Shown here one piece after another: positions 35,141-44,035 of a stretch of DNA of 64,000 nucleotides. Within the stretch, counting starts at the first letter, position 1; the number at the start of each line of letters is the position of its first letter. The stretch comes from CAVONB01 sp963697205 (GTDB lineage Bacteria > Pseudomonadota > Alphaproteobacteria > Rhizobiales > Hyphomicrobiaceae): positions 372,001 through 436,000 of the forward strand of contig CAVONB010000006.1 of assembly GCA_963697205.1 (NCBI GenBank), in the 5' to 3' direction. The translations under genes and the position numbers were made by a program. The notes below the pieces were generated by a model. It was not told where the DNA came from. It ran no database searches and saw nothing but the letters and a program-made list of their open reading frames with translations.

Positions 35141-36408
35141 GCGGCAGTGCTGCGTCTGTAGCGCCGGTACCACAGCGCCATCGCCTCCATCGCGACGAGC
35201 GACACGAGCCCGACCGCAATCAGCAGCTTTTCTGCACCCTCATAGCCCCAGGCGTCGATAACCACGGCGAGCACGGCCGGCGCGACAGCGTTCAAAAGCA
35301 GATAGGGCGTCGCCAGGATGCCCAGCACCACGCCGTAGCCCTTCGTGCCGAACAGCGCGAGCGGCACCGCCCCGCGCACGATCGTCAGCAGGCCGTTGGC
35401 CACGCCGAACAGGATCGTGAACACCAGCGCGGTTGCAAAGTTCGCCCCGCCCGCCAACAGCACGACAAAGGCGAACGGCATGAACAGGATCGTCAGCCGG
35501 CCGACTGTCATCGGATGCAGGCGGCTGGCAAACACGAGGTCGACCACCCGGCCGGCAACCTGCGCAAAACCCTTGAGCGAGGCGAGCGTTACCGCGACGG
35601 CCGCCGACAGTCCGGTCGCCTGCAGGATCGGCGGCAGATGCGCGGCCATCGCGCCGACGATGAACGCGCTGGTCGAGGTCACGATGGCGAACAGAATGAT
35701 GGCGAGGGTGCGCGCCCGCCCCTCCAGCGGCGCGCTGCCGGCGTCCGCCGCGGGGTTCGCTGCCGCCTTTGCCTGAGCCTTCGCGGCATGCCGCGGCGCC
35801 TCCTGACGCGCAAGGCCCCACCAGTGCAGCGGCAGGCAGATCAAAAGGTTGAGCGCGGCAAACACCAGCAAGGTCGTCCGCCAGCCGTAGGCGCCCGCCA
35901 GCACGTGGCCGATCGGCCAGAACACACTCGAGGCGAAGCCGCCGAACAGCGTGAGGTAGGAGATCGCGCGCCGCCCGCGGCTTGGCGCGACCGCGACGAG
36001 CGCTGCGAAAGCGGCGTCGTAAAGACACATCCGCATGGCAATGCCGAGCACCACCCAGGCGCCCAGGTAGCTCCATTCGCCGCGCGCAAAGGCCAGCGCG
36101 ACGAGGCCCGCGGTCGCCAGCAGCGAGCCCAGACTCATCACCTCGCGCGCGCCCCGCTTGTCGCTCCACGCGCCGACAAGCGTCGAAATCAGGCTGCCGC
36201 ACACGAGGCCGAGCGACAGCCCGGCGAACACGAAGCCGCGGCTCCATCCCATGTCGCGGCCGATCGGCTCCGCCAGCACGCCGAGGGCATACAGCGTCGT
36301 CCCCCACGCCACGATCTGCGTGATGCCGAGCGCGACGACCGCGAACGGCATCGGGTCGTCCAGCCACTGTGGCCGCGGCGGATCAGGTTCGGCGGTGTCG
36401 GCGGGCAT
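35137..36408 (-). CDS. MFS transporter
   Basis: A 423-residue protein with about twelve hydrophobic segments and a central hydrophilic loop near residues 200-225. ITQIVAWGTTLYALGVLA in the first helix and AWSDKRGAREVM in the 2-3 loop identify the superfamily; VANGLLTIVRGAVPLALFG in the second half resembles monocarboxylate/oxalate-formate-type MFS members. The start at 36408 places one short hydrophilic tail before helix 1; the frame is open further upstream but reads as basic, non-hydrophobic sequence. The substrate is unknown. It is divergent from the ABC1 kinase gene. Confidence 0.82.
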   Translation of the reverse strand: MPADTAEPDPPRPQWLDDPMPFAVVALGITQIVAWGTTLYALGVLAEPIGRDMGWSRGFVFAGLSLGLVCGSLISTLVGAWSDKRGAREVMSLGSLLATAGLVALAFARGEWSYLGAWVVLGIAMRMCLYDAAFAALVAVAPSRGRRAISYLTLFGGFASSVFWPIGHVLAGAYGWRTTLLVFAALNLLICLPLHWWGLARQEAPRHAAKAQAKAAANPAADAGSAPLEGRARTLAIILFAIVTSTSAFIVGAMAAHLPPILQATGLSAAVAVTLASLKGFAQVAGRVVDLVFASRLHPMTVGRLTILFMPFAFVVLLAGGANFATALVFTILFGVANGLLTIVRGAVPLALFGTKGYGVVLGILATPYLLLNAVAPAVLAVVIDAWGYEGAEKLLIAVGLVSLVAMEAMALWYRRYRRSTAA

Positions 36409-36638
36409 GGCGCGGCTGCGGGCTCGGGGGCGGGAAGGCCTGGCGGGACAGGCCGACAACGTAGCATGAATGCGCCGCGCGCCGCCTCCCGGCTCGGACG
36501 TCAGGTCTGAGGATCGCTTCCACGCGTAAGGAAAGACGGGTGGGCCGGACTTGCGCCTGCACACTGGACGGCGCGCGGCCGGCACCCGATATTCCCTGAA
36601 AGCCCCGGCGCCGGCGGCTTGTCACAGTGACGAGGATC

Positions 36639-37997
36639 ATGACCAACGAGGACAATCGCTTCTCCGCCCGCGCCGCCCGCTACGTGCGGGTCGGCACCAA
36701 CGTCGGCGCGGTTGCCGCACGTGTCGCCGGCAGCCGGCTGTTCGGCTACGAACTCGACCGGTCGAAGAACGCAGCAGAGCTGGCCGCGGCCCTGGGCGGG
36801 CTCAAGGGCCCGATGATGAAGGTGGCCCAGCTGCTCTCGACCATCCCCGAGGCGCTGCCCGCCGAGTATGCGCGCGAGCTCTCCCAGCTCCAGAGCCAGG
36901 CCCCGCCGATGGGGCCGGGCTTCGTGCGCCGCCGCATGATGGCCGAGCTCGGGCCTGACTGGGCGACCAGATTCAAGAACTTCGCGCCCGATTCCGCCGC
37001 CTCCGCTTCCCTCGGCCAGGTCCACAGGGCCGAGGCCCACGACGGCCGCGCCCTCGCCGTCAAGCTGCAGTATCCCGACATGCAGTCCGCCGTTGCCGCC
37101 GACCTCGCCCAGTTAAAGATCGTCTTCCAGATCCACGCCCGCATGGACCCCGCCGTCGAGACGAGCGAGATCCTCCAGGAGATTTCCGCGCGCCTGAAGG
37201 AGGAGCTCGACTACGAGCTGGAGGCCCGCCACACGGCGCTCTACGCCGCCATCTTCGCCGACGATCCCATCATCCGCGTGCCCGACGTCGTCCGCGAGTT
37301 GTCCACTGGCCGCCTGCTCACGATGACGTGGCTGGAAGGCCGCCGGCTGCTCGACTACAAGGCCGCGCCGATCGAGGATCGCAACCGCATCGCCGAGGCG
37401 ATGTTCCGCGCCTGGTGGTTTCCCTTCTCCCACTACGGCGTCATTCACGGCGACCCGCATCTTGGCAACTACACGATCTTCGAGCGCGACCGCCGGCCCG
37501 CCGGCATCAACCTGCTCGACTACGGCTGCATCCGTACGTTCCGCGTCCCCTTCGTGCAGGGCGTCATCGACCTCTACAACGGTCTGCTGACCGGCAATCG
37601 CGACCTCGTCGTCCACGCCTACGAGACGTGGGGCTTCAAAGGCCTGACCGGTGAGCTGATCGAGGCGATGAACATCTGGGCGCGCTTCATCTATGGCCCC
37701 CTGCTCGACGATCGCGAGCGCACCATCGCGGAAGGCACCACGCCCGGCGAGTATGGCCGCAGGGAAGCCTTTGCCGTGCACAAGGTGCTGAAGGAGAAGG
37801 GGCCTGTGAAAGTCCCGCGCGAGTTCGTGTTCATGGATCGCGCCGCGATTGGGCTTGGCGGCGTCTTTCTGCACCTCGACGCGCGCCGCAACTGGTACCG
37901 CCTGTTCAACGAGACCATCGAGGGCTTCGAGCTGGCCAAGGTCGCCGCCCGCCAGCAGGCGGCCTTCACCGCCGCCGGCGTGCCGTTGGCGGTGTGA
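36639..37997 (+). CDS. ABC1/UbiB family atypical kinase (AarF-like)
   Basis: A 452-residue protein kinase-like protein. The KxGQ-type N-motif is seen as LKGPMMKVAQLLSTIPEALP, the Ala-rich nucleotide loop as AASASLGQVHRA, the lysine in LAVKLQYPD, and the catalytic and metal motifs in VIHGDPHLGNYTIF and LLDYGCIR. Members of this family support coenzyme Q synthesis or lipid homeostasis by ATP-dependent action on prenyl-lipid intermediates. The start at 36639 follows ACGAGG; the GTG 12 bp upstream is a weaker alternative. No ubiquinone genes are adjacent, so assignment as UbiB itself is not supported. Confidence 0.9.
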   Translation: MTNEDNRFSARAARYVRVGTNVGAVAARVAGSRLFGYELDRSKNAAELAAALGGLKGPMMKVAQLLSTIPEALPAEYARELSQLQSQAPPMGPGFVRRRMMAELGPDWATRFKNFAPDSAASASLGQVHRAEAHDGRALAVKLQYPDMQSAVAADLAQLKIVFQIHARMDPAVETSEILQEISARLKEELDYELEARHTALYAAIFADDPIIRVPDVVRELSTGRLLTMTWLEGRRLLDYKAAPIEDRNRIAEAMFRAWWFPFSHYGVIHGDPHLGNYTIFERDRRPAGINLLDYGCIRTFRVPFVQGVIDLYNGLLTGNRDLVVHAYETWGFKGLTGELIEAMNIWARFIYGPLLDDRERTIAEGTTPGEYGRREAFAVHKVLKEKGPVKVPREFVFMDRAAIGLGGVFLHLDARRNWYRLFNETIEGFELAKVAARQQAAFTAAGVPLAV

Positions 37998-38165
37998 AAG
38001 GGCGGGCGCCCCGTCTCTCATCCCCACCCGCGAACAATAAATAGTCTTTACGTTTCGATACTGGTCTGACGCACGTTCACCTGCACACCTGTCCGTGTGC
38101 GCCGTGGCGGCTGGCCGGCTGGCGAGTTTCATCGGCGATCCTCAAACCCGAGCGATGAGACACCC

Positions 38166-38858
38166 ATGACACGCAAGCTTTCCGCCGAGGCCTTCGGCAC
38201 CTTCTGGCTGGTTTTCGGTGGCTGCGGCAGTGCCCTGTTCGCCGCGGCCTTTCCCCAACTCGGCATCGGTTTCACCGGCGTATCGCTGGCCTTCGGCCTC
38301 ACGGTGCTGACCATGGCCTATGCCGTCGGCCCGATCTCCGGCGGACACTTCAACCCCGCCGTCTCCGTCGGCCTCGCGGTCGCAGGTCGCTTCGGCTGGG
38401 GCGAGCTTGTCGGCTATGTCATCGCGCAGCTCGTCGGCGCCATCGCCGCAGCGATCGTGCTCTATCTCATCCTCACCGGTAAGGCGGGGTTGACCACGGT
38501 CGGCGGTTTCGCCTCGAACGGTTACGGCAAGCTCTCGCCCGGCGGTTTCTCCCTCGGTGCCGCGTTCATCGCCGAAGCCGTGCTGACGGCGTTCTTCCTC
38601 ATCGTCATCCTGGGCGCCACCGCGCGGCGCGCACCCGCCGGCTTCGCACCTATTGCGATCGGCCTGTGCCTGACGCTGATCCACCTCGTGTCGATCCCCG
38701 TCACCAACACGTCGGTGAACCCGGCCCGCTCGACCAGTCAGGCGCTGTTCGCAGGCGGCGAAGCCATCAGCCAGCTCTGGCTGTTCTGGGTAGCCCCGAT
38801 CATCGGCGCGGCGATCGGCGCAGTGATCTACAATGCACTGCTTGCCGACGAAACCTGA
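38166..38858 (+). CDS. aqpZ: Aquaporin Z
   Basis: A 230-residue water channel with six helices and two NPA half-helices, HFNPAVSVGLAVAG and SVNPARSTSQALF. The Arg after the second NPA and the His in GLCLTLIHLVSIP point to a water-selective filter, not a glycerol channel. LSAEAFGTFWLVFGGCGSA is the classic AqpZ start. It is a single gene, with a terminator-like hairpin shared with the convergent cupin gene. Confidence 0.95.
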   Translation: MTRKLSAEAFGTFWLVFGGCGSALFAAAFPQLGIGFTGVSLAFGLTVLTMAYAVGPISGGHFNPAVSVGLAVAGRFGWGELVGYVIAQLVGAIAAAIVLYLILTGKAGLTTVGGFASNGYGKLSPGGFSLGAAFIAEAVLTAFFLIVILGATARRAPAGFAPIAIGLCLTLIHLVSIPVTNTSVNPARSTSQALFAGGEAISQLWLFWVAPIIGAAIGAVIYNALLADET

Positions 38859-38903
38859 TCGATCGTCGTCCCCGATCCGCCGATCGAGGCCGTTGCTACA
38901 GCC

Positions 38904-38930
38904 GGCCGGGGGGTATGACGCCCCCCGGCC
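38904..38930. terminator. Bidirectional hairpin between aqpZ and cupin gene
   Basis: GGCCGGGGGG and CCCCCCGGCC form a perfect 10-bp stem with a 7-nt loop, placed between two convergent stop codons. Only a short T-rich run follows on the plus strand (TCATTTACTT). Confidence 0.7.
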
Positions 38931-38938
38931 GCGCTCAT

Positions 38939-39343
38939 TTACTTCACCTTGATGCCCTGCAGAGAAGCAGTCGCGTCCTTGCAGGTGAAGAACACCACGT
39001 CCTCGTCCGACGTCACCTTCGTCGAATGCACCGCGTTCGACGGGATGTAGACGACGTCGCCGGCCTTGGCCGTGATCGTCGTCCCGTCCACGATCGTCTC
39101 GATCGCACCCTGGATAAGGTAGATCCATTGCTCGTTGATGTGATGGTGGGCGTCTGCGCCCGAGCCCTTGGGCATCCGCATCAGGCCGACGATGATCTTG
39201 TCGCCCTCCACCACCGCGCCGTTGGCCGACGAATAATCTGGCCCGCCCTTGAGGTGGTTCACCTGCGCCATGTTGAACACGTACTCGCCCTTGCCGGCCC
39301 TCTTGGCGCCGGGCGTGTAGGTCTGGTTGGCTTCACGTGCCAT
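38939..39343 (-). CDS. Cupin-domain protein
   Basis: A 134-residue single-domain cupin. Motif 1 is seen as DAHHHINEQWIYLIQG, giving the metal-binding His/His/Glu set, and motif 2 as GDVVYIPSNAVHS with the last His. The protein is probably a small metal-binding enzyme or sugar/ligand sensor; the family is too broad to name a reaction. ATG 39343 follows AGAGGACACG. It is divergent from the oxidoreductase gene at 39.6 kb, which might share its promoter region. Confidence 0.88.
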   Translation of the reverse strand: MAREANQTYTPGAKRAGKGEYVFNMAQVNHLKGGPDYSSANGAVVEGDKIIVGLMRMPKGSGADAHHHINEQWIYLIQGAIETIVDGTTITAKAGDVVYIPSNAVHSTKVTSDEDVVFFTCKDATASLQGIKVK

Positions 39344-39606
39344 GGTCGTGTCCTCTCTTGGTTTTTCGTTCGTGTTGTCGACGCTCCGGGAACCGGCGGG
39401 AGCCGCCGCCGGGCCACTGGTTCCAGCAATAGGCAGGCTTGGCGTGGGAGGCAACGGCCGACGAAGCGCCGCCCGGGGCCGCCCCCCGGTCTCGGGGCTT
39501 GGCCTTGGGCACCGACCTGGACTATGAGGGACGCACAGCAATTCAAGCGGCACACCGTGGGCACCGCCCGCGTTCGCGCCACAGGCGCCCAGGGAGAAAG
39601 CACGTC

Positions 39607-40731
39607 ATGAAGAAGGGTTCCAAGGAAGTCGGCCTGGCCATCATCGGTGCGGGCCGCGTCGGCCTGTTCCGCGGCGGCACCGCGGCCAAGCACCCCGCCG
39701 TCGGCTGGATCGGGCTTGCCGAGAAGAGCCAGAACCGCGGCAAGTTCGTGAAGGATAAGATCGGCGCCGACTTCCTGACCGAGGACTACCGCGAGCTCAT
39801 CAACCGGCCCGAGGTCAACGCCGTCGTCATCGCCACCGACGAGCATCTCCACGTGGCCCCGATCCTGGCTGCCGTTGAAGCGGGTAAGCCACTGCTTATT
39901 GAAAAGCCGCTCGCCACCACGCTCGCCGATAGCGCACTGACGCTGGCCGCGATCGAGAAGGCCGGCGTCGACGCCGTGGTCGGCTACACCCAGCGGTTCC
40001 GCCGCAAGTGGATCTCCGGCAAGGAGAAGGTGCGCTCCGGCGCGCTGGGCGACGTCACGCTCGTGTCCTCGCGCGCGTTCATGAACCGCCTCGTCGCCAT
40101 CGACAACTACAAGCGCACCGACGATCCCAAGACCATCTCGCCGATGGTGATCTCAGGCACCCACGCCCTCGACATCGTCATGTGGTACATGGAGGGCAAG
40201 ACGCCGGTGCAAGTGATCGCCCGCTCCGTCGACAAGGTGCTCGGTCCGACCTACCAGGGCATAGACGCCACCGCCGGCATGATCCTGTTTTCCGACGGCA
40301 CGATCTACACCTCCTGCATCTCCTGGGCGCTGCCCGTGACGTGGCCGGGTGCCGTCTATTCGCTCGAGGTCGGCATCAACGGCACGGACGGCGTGCTGAC
40401 CATCGACGACACGCACCGCGACATGGTGATGGCAGTGTCCAAGCCGCAGAGCGAGGGGTACGCGCCGTCGGAGCAGCGCCTGGTCGATTTTCTTGGCAGC
40501 TACCCGCCGGGCGACCTGATGGCCGGCGATCTGCACGGGCCGATGGCGGAGGAGACGATCTCCTGGCTGTCGCGCGTCGCCACGGGCCAGCTCACCCACG
40601 CCGCGACCATCCAGGACGCCCACAACCGGCTGATGCTGACCAAGGCGTTCGATCTGTCCGCCAAGACTGGCAAGCCGGTCGACCTGCCGCTCGACGCGGA
40701 GACCGAAGCGCGGCTGCTCGCCGGCGGGTGA
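39607..40731 (+). CDS. Gfo/Idh/MocA family oxidoreductase
   Basis: A 374-residue NAD(P)-dependent dehydrogenase. The Rossmann loop is GLAIIGAGRVGLFRGG, the EKPL motif reads LLIEKPLATTLADS, and the C-terminal beta-sheet domain begins near VRSGALGDVTLV. GTHALDIVMWYMEG contains the conserved His that follows the catalytic region. Members oxidise inositols, sugars and related polyols. The start ATG follows GGGAGAAAGCACGTC. No sugar transport genes are adjacent, so the substrate is open. Confidence 0.9.
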   Translation: MKKGSKEVGLAIIGAGRVGLFRGGTAAKHPAVGWIGLAEKSQNRGKFVKDKIGADFLTEDYRELINRPEVNAVVIATDEHLHVAPILAAVEAGKPLLIEKPLATTLADSALTLAAIEKAGVDAVVGYTQRFRRKWISGKEKVRSGALGDVTLVSSRAFMNRLVAIDNYKRTDDPKTISPMVISGTHALDIVMWYMEGKTPVQVIARSVDKVLGPTYQGIDATAGMILFSDGTIYTSCISWALPVTWPGAVYSLEVGINGTDGVLTIDDTHRDMVMAVSKPQSEGYAPSEQRLVDFLGSYPPGDLMAGDLHGPMAEETISWLSRVATGQLTHAATIQDAHNRLMLTKAFDLSAKTGKPVDLPLDAETEARLLAGG

Positions 40732-40786
40732 GTATAGGACTTGGGGGGGGGGCGGCGTGACCGTCCCACCCCACGCCTTAAATCTG

Positions 40787-41203
40787 TCAGTCCTGGCAGA
40801 CCGCGGCTGAAGGCGTCGACGCGCTGCCGGGCGACGAACGGCCACTGGTCTGCGCAACATCGGCGGAAGCGACGTTCTGCCCAGCTTGCGACGGTTTTTC
40901 CGGCGGTAGGTCCGCCGTGCGACACGCCCCGCTCTTGTCGGGTTCCTGACCCTGCGGGCACGGCGTCATCCAGCGTTCGCGCGGTTTGGCCGGTCCGCCC
41001 GCCGCATGGCGCGAGCCGTCGGCCTCCGTTGTCGGCTGCTCGACCATCTCCTGAACTTTCGCCGTTGGCGAGCCGGGCGCGGCGGATGTGCCACCGGGCA
41101 CACAGGCCGCCCAGGCGATGGCGGCCGACAGCGTCCACGCGATCGCGCCTGCCCCCACGATCACGCCGGCCTGTTTGATCTTTGCAAGGTTCATCACATC
41201 CAT
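40787..41203 (-). CDS. Small exported protein of unknown function
   Basis: A 138-residue protein with an N-terminal hydrophobic signal (about residues 10-33, ending in AWA-AC). The rest is low-complexity, rich in Ser, Pro, Gly and Ala, with four cysteines including CPQGQEPDKSGAC. Starts are ATG 41203 or 41194; neither has a strong ribosome site. I recognise no family. A 10-base G run at 40743-40752 lies between its stop and the oxidoreductase stop. Confidence 0.5.
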   Translation of the reverse strand: MDVMNLAKIKQAGVIVGAGAIAWTLSAAIAWAACVPGGTSAAPGSPTAKVQEMVEQPTTEADGSRHAAGGPAKPRERWMTPCPQGQEPDKSGACRTADLPPEKPSQAGQNVASADVAQTSGRSSPGSASTPSAAVCQD

Positions 41204-41624
41204 CCGTGTTGTTTGGAGGAGAGAACCCTAGAGGGCCGGCCTGCGTTCCCTCACGACCCGGACGAACGGCCTCCGCCTGCCCTGAAGCCGCGCCGAAGCG
41301 CGCCCCGCCGCACGCCGGCACCCAACATCGTTTCGCCCTATTGCGCGTCAACATGCCCCGTTCATCAGACCGGTCCGATGCCGCACACGTGAGGCAGCCG
41401 GATCGATCGGCGGTAGACGAGGGGACGGGGTGCGGGCCTCGCGATCCGGAGCCATCCGGTAGGTTTGTTGCGACGGCTGGAGGGCAGACCTTCCGGCCCG
41501 GTGCGCCTGTCTCGAGCCCGGCGGAGCGAGCTTCCCTGTCAGTTTCGGGCGTGACGTTCGAGCGCGTGGTTCCGCGTGTGCGGTGACGAGGGTGGGCTTA
41601 GGGCCCCGAGCGACGGAAGAGGCG
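41204..41624. other. 421-bp intergenic region upstream of tolQ
   Basis: Should hold the tol operon promoter and that of the divergent small gene. No ybgC-like thioesterase gene is found here, unlike in gammaproteobacteria. No repeat, tRNA or clear promoter boxes were seen. Confidence 0.4.
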
Positions 41625-42338
41625 ATGAATCCCACGGATCTGGTCCAAGGCGCGTTGCATCCCGCTGCGGGCGGCGTCTCGATGGTCGAGCTGTTCATGC
41701 AGGCCCATCCGCTGGTCAAAGGCGTGATGATCGGCCTCCTGCTCGCCTCCATCTGGGCGTGGGCCATCATTTTCCAGAAGCTCTTCGCCTTCCGCTCCGC
41801 GCGCCGCGAGGCTGACCGCTTTGAGCAGATGTTCTGGTCGGGCCAGTCGCTGGACGAGCTCTACAACGCGCTCTCGCGCACGCCCACCTTCGGCATGTCC
41901 GCCCTGTTCGTCGCCGCGATGCGGGAATGGAAGCGATCGGTGGAAGGCAACATCCGCGCGCTCGGCGGCATTCAGATGCGCGTCGAGAAGGTGATGGACG
42001 TCACCATCGGCCGCGAGATGGAGCGTCTGGACCGGCGGCTGCTGTTCCTGGCGACGGTCGGCTCGACCGCGCCGTTCATCGGCCTGTTCGGCACCGTCGT
42101 CGGCATCATGAACTCGTTCACCGCCATCGCCGCGTCCAAGAACACCAGCCTGACGTCGGTCGCGCCGGGCATCGCCGAAGCCCTGTTCGCCACCGCGCTG
42201 GGCCTGCTTGCCGCCATCCCCGCGGTCATTTTCTACAACAAGTTCGCCGCCGACTCCGCGCGCATCGGCCAGCGCCTCGAGGCCTTTGCCGACGAATTCT
42301 CCGCCATCGTGTCCCGCCAGATCGACGTGAGAGTGTGA
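41625..42338 (+). CDS. tolQ: Tol-Pal system proton channel subunit TolQ
   Basis: A 237-residue inner-membrane protein with three helices (about 32-52, 138-160, 175-197). The MotA/TolQ/ExbB signature is seen in FLATVGSTAPFIGLFGTVVG and APGIAEALFATALGLLAAIPAV. With TolR it forms the proton-driven motor that energises TolA, needed for outer-membrane constriction at division. The start at 41625 follows GAAGAGG. It is 4 bp from tolR, first gene of the tol block. Confidence 0.95.
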   Translation: MNPTDLVQGALHPAAGGVSMVELFMQAHPLVKGVMIGLLLASIWAWAIIFQKLFAFRSARREADRFEQMFWSGQSLDELYNALSRTPTFGMSALFVAAMREWKRSVEGNIRALGGIQMRVEKVMDVTIGREMERLDRRLLFLATVGSTAPFIGLFGTVVGIMNSFTAIAASKNTSLTSVAPGIAEALFATALGLLAAIPAVIFYNKFAADSARIGQRLEAFADEFSAIVSRQIDVRV

Positions 42339-42342
42339 GGCC

Positions 42343-42798
42343 ATGGGTGCGTCGGTCAAGGCAAACACGGGCGGAGGCGGCGCCAGCCGGCGGCGGCGCG
42401 GCAAGCGTCACATGCCCATGAGCGAGATCAACGTCACGCCATTCGTGGACGTGATGCTGGTGTTGCTCATCATCTTCATGGTGACGGCCCCCTTGCTCAC
42501 GGCCGGCGTGCCCATCGAGCTGCCGCAGTCGCAGGGCAAGCAGCTCGAGGCGCCGAAGGAGCCACTGACGATCTCGCTGCAAGCCAACGGCGACGTGTTC
42601 ATCGGCGAGACAGCCGTGCCGCTGGACGAGCTGGCGGCCAAGCTGAAGGCGATCGCCAAGAACGGGTATGACGAGCAGATCTTCGTGCGCGGCGACAAGG
42701 GAATCAGCTACGGGCAGGTGATGCGCGTGATGGGGCGCATCTCGGCCGGCGGTTTCAAGAAGGTGTCGCTGGTCACTGAGGTCGAAAGCGGAGGTTAG
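42343..42798 (+). CDS. tolR: Tol-Pal system proton channel subunit TolR
   Basis: A 151-residue protein with one helix. MSEINVTPFVDVMLVLLIIF holds the key Asp of the proton path inside the membrane segment (about residues 35-52). The periplasmic ExbD/TolR domain follows and ends VSLVTEVESGG. The N-terminal 25 residues are basic and Gly-rich. Four bp separate it from tolQ and 6 bp from tolA, consistent with a single transcript. Confidence 0.95.
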   Translation: MGASVKANTGGGGASRRRRGKRHMPMSEINVTPFVDVMLVLLIIFMVTAPLLTAGVPIELPQSQGKQLEAPKEPLTISLQANGDVFIGETAVPLDELAAKLKAIAKNGYDEQIFVRGDKGISYGQVMRVMGRISAGGFKKVSLVTEVESGG

Positions 42799-42804
42799 AG
42801 AGCC

Positions 42805-43902
42805 TTGTATCGTGGGCTCGTCATCTCTGTGGTCGCACACATCGGCATCCTGGCCTGGGCGCTGATCTCGATCCATAGTGCCGAGCCGCCAAGGCCGCCG
42901 GTGATCGAGGCGGTTGCCGTCTCCATCGTCACCCCCGACGACATCACCCGCGTGACCAAGGGCGACCGCAACGCCAAGCTGCTCGAGGCCGAGCCCGTCG
43001 AATCGAAGGCGGCCGAGGAGCAGAAGAAGGAAAAGCCCAAGCCGACCCCAAAGCCCACCACCGAGGCTGCCGCCGAACCCCCGCCGCCTCCACCCGAGCC
43101 TGAGCCGCCGAAGCCGGAGGACAAGCAGGCCGAGGCAAAGCCCGAGCCGCCGCCTCCGCCGCCCGAGCCACAGAAAGACCCGATAGCGGAGAAGATGGCG
43201 GCGCTGGCCAAAGAGCCGCCGCCTCCGCCCGAGCCCAAGCCCGATCCAGGCCCCACGCCCGAGCAGCTCGCGGCCAAGAAAGCGGCCGAGGAGGCCGCGA
43301 AGAAGGCTGAAGAAGACAAGAAGGCGGAGGAAAAGCGCAAGGCCGAGGAGAAGAAGCGAAAGGATGAGGCGCGCAAGAAGAAGCTCGCCGAGGCCAAAAA
43401 GAAGCGCGATGAGGCCGCCCGCAAGAAGCGCGAGGCCGACGCGAAGAAGAAGCAGTTCGATGCCGACAGGGTCGCCGCGCTGCTCAACAAGATCCCCGAC
43501 TCTGGCGGCCCTAAGCCGGCCGCCGAGCCGCCGAAGACGCCGACCCGCAATCGCGGGCCGGTCGCCGGTGCCCCGGACGGCCGCGACGACCGGCTGACCG
43601 CGAGCGAGATGGCGCTGCTCGCCGCCGCCATCCGCCGCGGCGTTCAGCCCTGCTGGCGCGTGCTGGGCGGCGGGCAGGGTGCCGAGGCGATGCTGGTCAA
43701 GATGCGCATCCAGTTCAATCCCGACGGCACGCTCAAAGGCGATCCGCAGATCATGAATCAGCAGCCCTCGCCGTTTTTCATCGCGGCCGCCGACAGCGCC
43801 AAGCGCGCCGTCATCCAGTGTCAGCCCTATAGCCTGCCTGCCGACAAGTACGCCGCCTGGCAGGACGTGATCTTGAATTTCGATCCCAAGGATATGTTCT
43901 GA
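42805..43902 (+). CDS. tolA: Tol-Pal system energy-transducing protein TolA
   Basis: A 365-residue protein: N-terminal anchor (GLVISVVAHIGILAWALI), a long Pro/Glu/Lys/Ala-rich periplasmic spacer with PPPPP runs and a charged coiled coil of KAEEKR-type repeats (about 165-225), and a C-terminal TolA/TonB-like domain with two cysteines (QPCW and IQCQP). The start is most likely TTG at 42805 after GGAGGTTAGAGAG; no ATG lies nearby in frame. It connects the TolQR motor to Pal and TolB. The rare start could limit its amount relative to TolQR. Confidence 0.9.
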   Translation: MYRGLVISVVAHIGILAWALISIHSAEPPRPPVIEAVAVSIVTPDDITRVTKGDRNAKLLEAEPVESKAAEEQKKEKPKPTPKPTTEAAAEPPPPPPEPEPPKPEDKQAEAKPEPPPPPPEPQKDPIAEKMAALAKEPPPPPEPKPDPGPTPEQLAAKKAAEEAAKKAEEDKKAEEKRKAEEKKRKDEARKKKLAEAKKKRDEAARKKREADAKKKQFDADRVAALLNKIPDSGGPKPAAEPPKTPTRNRGPVAGAPDGRDDRLTASEMALLAAAIRRGVQPCWRVLGGGQGAEAMLVKMRIQFNPDGTLKGDPQIMNQQPSPFFIAAADSAKRAVIQCQPYSLPADKYAAWQDVILNFDPKDMF

Positions 43903-44035
43903 ACGAGCGGAACATGACCGCCCACCGGGAAATCGGCCTTGATCCTGCCGCGAGCGGGGTCTAGCGACGGGCACAGCAGGGGCCGGTGCGCCGCCGGGCC
44001 GCACCCCGTGCCAAACAACATCGGGACACGCGAAG

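Noticed and set aside
34990..35261. Short peptides with similar sequence encoded within repeat copies A and B (GRxAAR...NNRVFR)
   Set aside because: The similarity comes from the DNA element; frames run out of the element into neighbouring genes and have no ribosome site.
40743..40752. Run of ten G residues
   Set aside because: Could be a phase-variable tract, but it lies between two stop codons outside any promoter I can define.
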